From Mycolicibacterium sp. ND9-15 (lineage in GTDB: Bacteria; Actinomycetota; Actinomycetes; Mycobacteriales; Mycobacteriaceae): a DNA stretch of 64,000 nt. Location of the stretch: assembly GCF_035918395.1 (NCBI RefSeq), contig NZ_CP142362.1, positions 1,277,501 through 1,341,500 on the forward strand. The letters are read 5' to 3'. Below are positions 63,579 to 64,000 of this stretch, piece after piece; positions within the stretch are counted from its first letter, which is position 1, and every line of letters begins with the position of its first letter. The notes beneath the pieces were generated by a model. The model was not told the DNA's origin and did not search any database. It worked only from the letters and a program-made list of their open reading frames with translations. The translations under genes and the position numbers were made by a program.

Positions 63579-64000
63579 GGGGGACCCGTTTGGTGGTCCA
63601 GTCGTTATGCGACTTTCGGTTGATGGGTCGTGGCCCACTGTAGGGCAAACTCGGCCGGGGTGAGGTCGCCGTGGGCGGTGTGGGGCCGATTGGCGTTGTA
63701 GTCACGACGCCAGTCCTCGATGATCACCCTGGCTTCCAGTAGGGAGTCGAACCGCCACGAGTTGAGCAGTTCATCACGAAGCCGGCCGTTGAACGACTCG
63801 ATGAAAGCGTTCTGCCACGGCGAGCCGGGATCGATGAAAAGCGAACCAGCACTGTTGAATCGGCACCAATCGCTCACGGCGTGCGCCACGAACTCGGGCC
63901 CGTTGTCGAAACGCACGTAGTGCGGTGCACCGTGTACCAGGGCGAGGCGGTCCAGCACGGCGACCACGCCGTCGGCGTCGATGCTGCGGTCGACTTCGAT
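63576..64000 (-). mobile_element. IS3-family insertion sequence, one end and part of its transposase
   Basis: The end begins TGAGGGGGACCCGTTTGG, with the TGA tip usual for IS3-family inverted repeats. The orfB transposase stop is 29 bases inside. The other end, orfA and the target duplication are outside the window. Confidence 0.75.
63605..64000 (-). CDS. IS3-family transposase OrfB, C-terminal part (5' end outside the window)
   Basis: Open to the window edge, 131 codons. Integrase core (rve): VRFDNGPEFVAHAVSDWC holds the second catalytic Asp, and GSPWQNAFIESFNGRLRDELLN the Glu, followed by IEDWRRDYNANRPHTAHGDLTPAEFA, the usual IS3 end. The frame starts upstream of base 64000. Confidence 0.92.
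   Translation of the reverse strand: MEVDRSIDADGVVAVLDRLALVHGAPHYVRFDNGPEFVAHAVSDWCRFNSAGSLFIDPGSPWQNAFIESFNGRLRDELLNSWRFDSLLEARVIIEDWRRDYNANRPHTAHGDLTPAEFALQWATTHQPKVA

Larger units (their letters stand above)
55703..64000 (+). mobile_element. Integrated element in groEL1, left part (right end outside the window)
   Basis: Begins at the att junction and carries in order: Bxb1-like serine integrase, primase-polymerase, small serine recombinase, DUF3883 protein, several small unknowns, RHH regulator, a methyltransferase locus and an IS3 copy. No capsid, terminase, portal, tail or conjugation gene is visible in 8.3 kb. That fits a phage satellite, a defective prophage end or an integrative plasmid; the window does not decide. 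Codon use and lower GC in small genes set it apart from the chromosome to the left. Confidence 0.75.

Overview
The window is chromosomal DNA from a mycobacterium, most likely a fast-growing Mycolicibacterium. The evidence is high-GC codon use, frequent GTG and TTG starts, actinobacterial LexA boxes, the mfp conservon, DnaE2/ImuA'/ImuB, WhiB3, SigD/RsdA and HtdY. From about 4.7 to 44.9 kb the gene order follows M. tuberculosis Rv3361c (mfpA) to Rv3416 (whiB3), with gains and losses.

Layout. 0-4.7 kb: end of an old-yellow-enzyme gene, a small exported protein, an Rv1747-like double-FHA ABC transporter and an amidohydrolase. 4.7-9.3 kb: the five-gene mfp conservon (MfpA pentapeptide protein, small GTPase, DUF742, roadblock, histidine-kinase-like receptor). 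9.5-13.8 kb: methyltransferase, SpoU-type RNA methylase, nitroreductase, MFS pump and a PepSY-type lipoprotein. 13.8-26.2 kb: the SOS mutasome in two parts, dnaE2 and imuA'-imuB, each behind a perfect LexA box. Between them lie a 13E12 HNH gene, a universal stress protein, HtdY dehydratase, a two-domain acyl-CoA reductase and a nucleoside hydrolase. 26.7-30.9 kb: an SDR / ferritin-like / Baeyer-Villiger monooxygenase / MerR operon. 30.9-41.2 kb: purine genes guaA, guaB3 and guaB2 interleaved with a HAD/GH65 phosphorylase pair, phoU and choD. 41.3-44.9 kb: rsdA-sigD and whiB3.

44.9-47.2 kb: a type I DAHP synthase (aroG) preceded by what looks like an attenuator. It has a leaderless 24-codon leader ORF with adjacent Tyr-Trp-Arg-Phe codons, a long hairpin within the leader, and a terminator hairpin before aroG.

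47.3-64 kb: accessory DNA at the groEL1 locus. In M. tuberculosis groEL1 follows whiB3. Here only its His-rich 3' tail is visible (55.62-55.71 kb), cut by an element that starts with a close relative of the mycobacteriophage Bxb1 serine integrase; Bxb1 itself integrates in groEL1. A second copy of the same att-like core lies at 47.3 kb. The 8.4 kb between the two (OsmC, DAO oxidase, M35 metalloprotease, SDR, nagA-sugI, an exported protein) may therefore be an older insertion in the same site. The right-hand element carries a primase-polymerase, a second serine recombinase, a DUF3883 protein, a ribbon-helix-helix regulator with a palindromic operator, and a DNA-methyltransferase locus interrupted by an IS3-family element that runs off the window.
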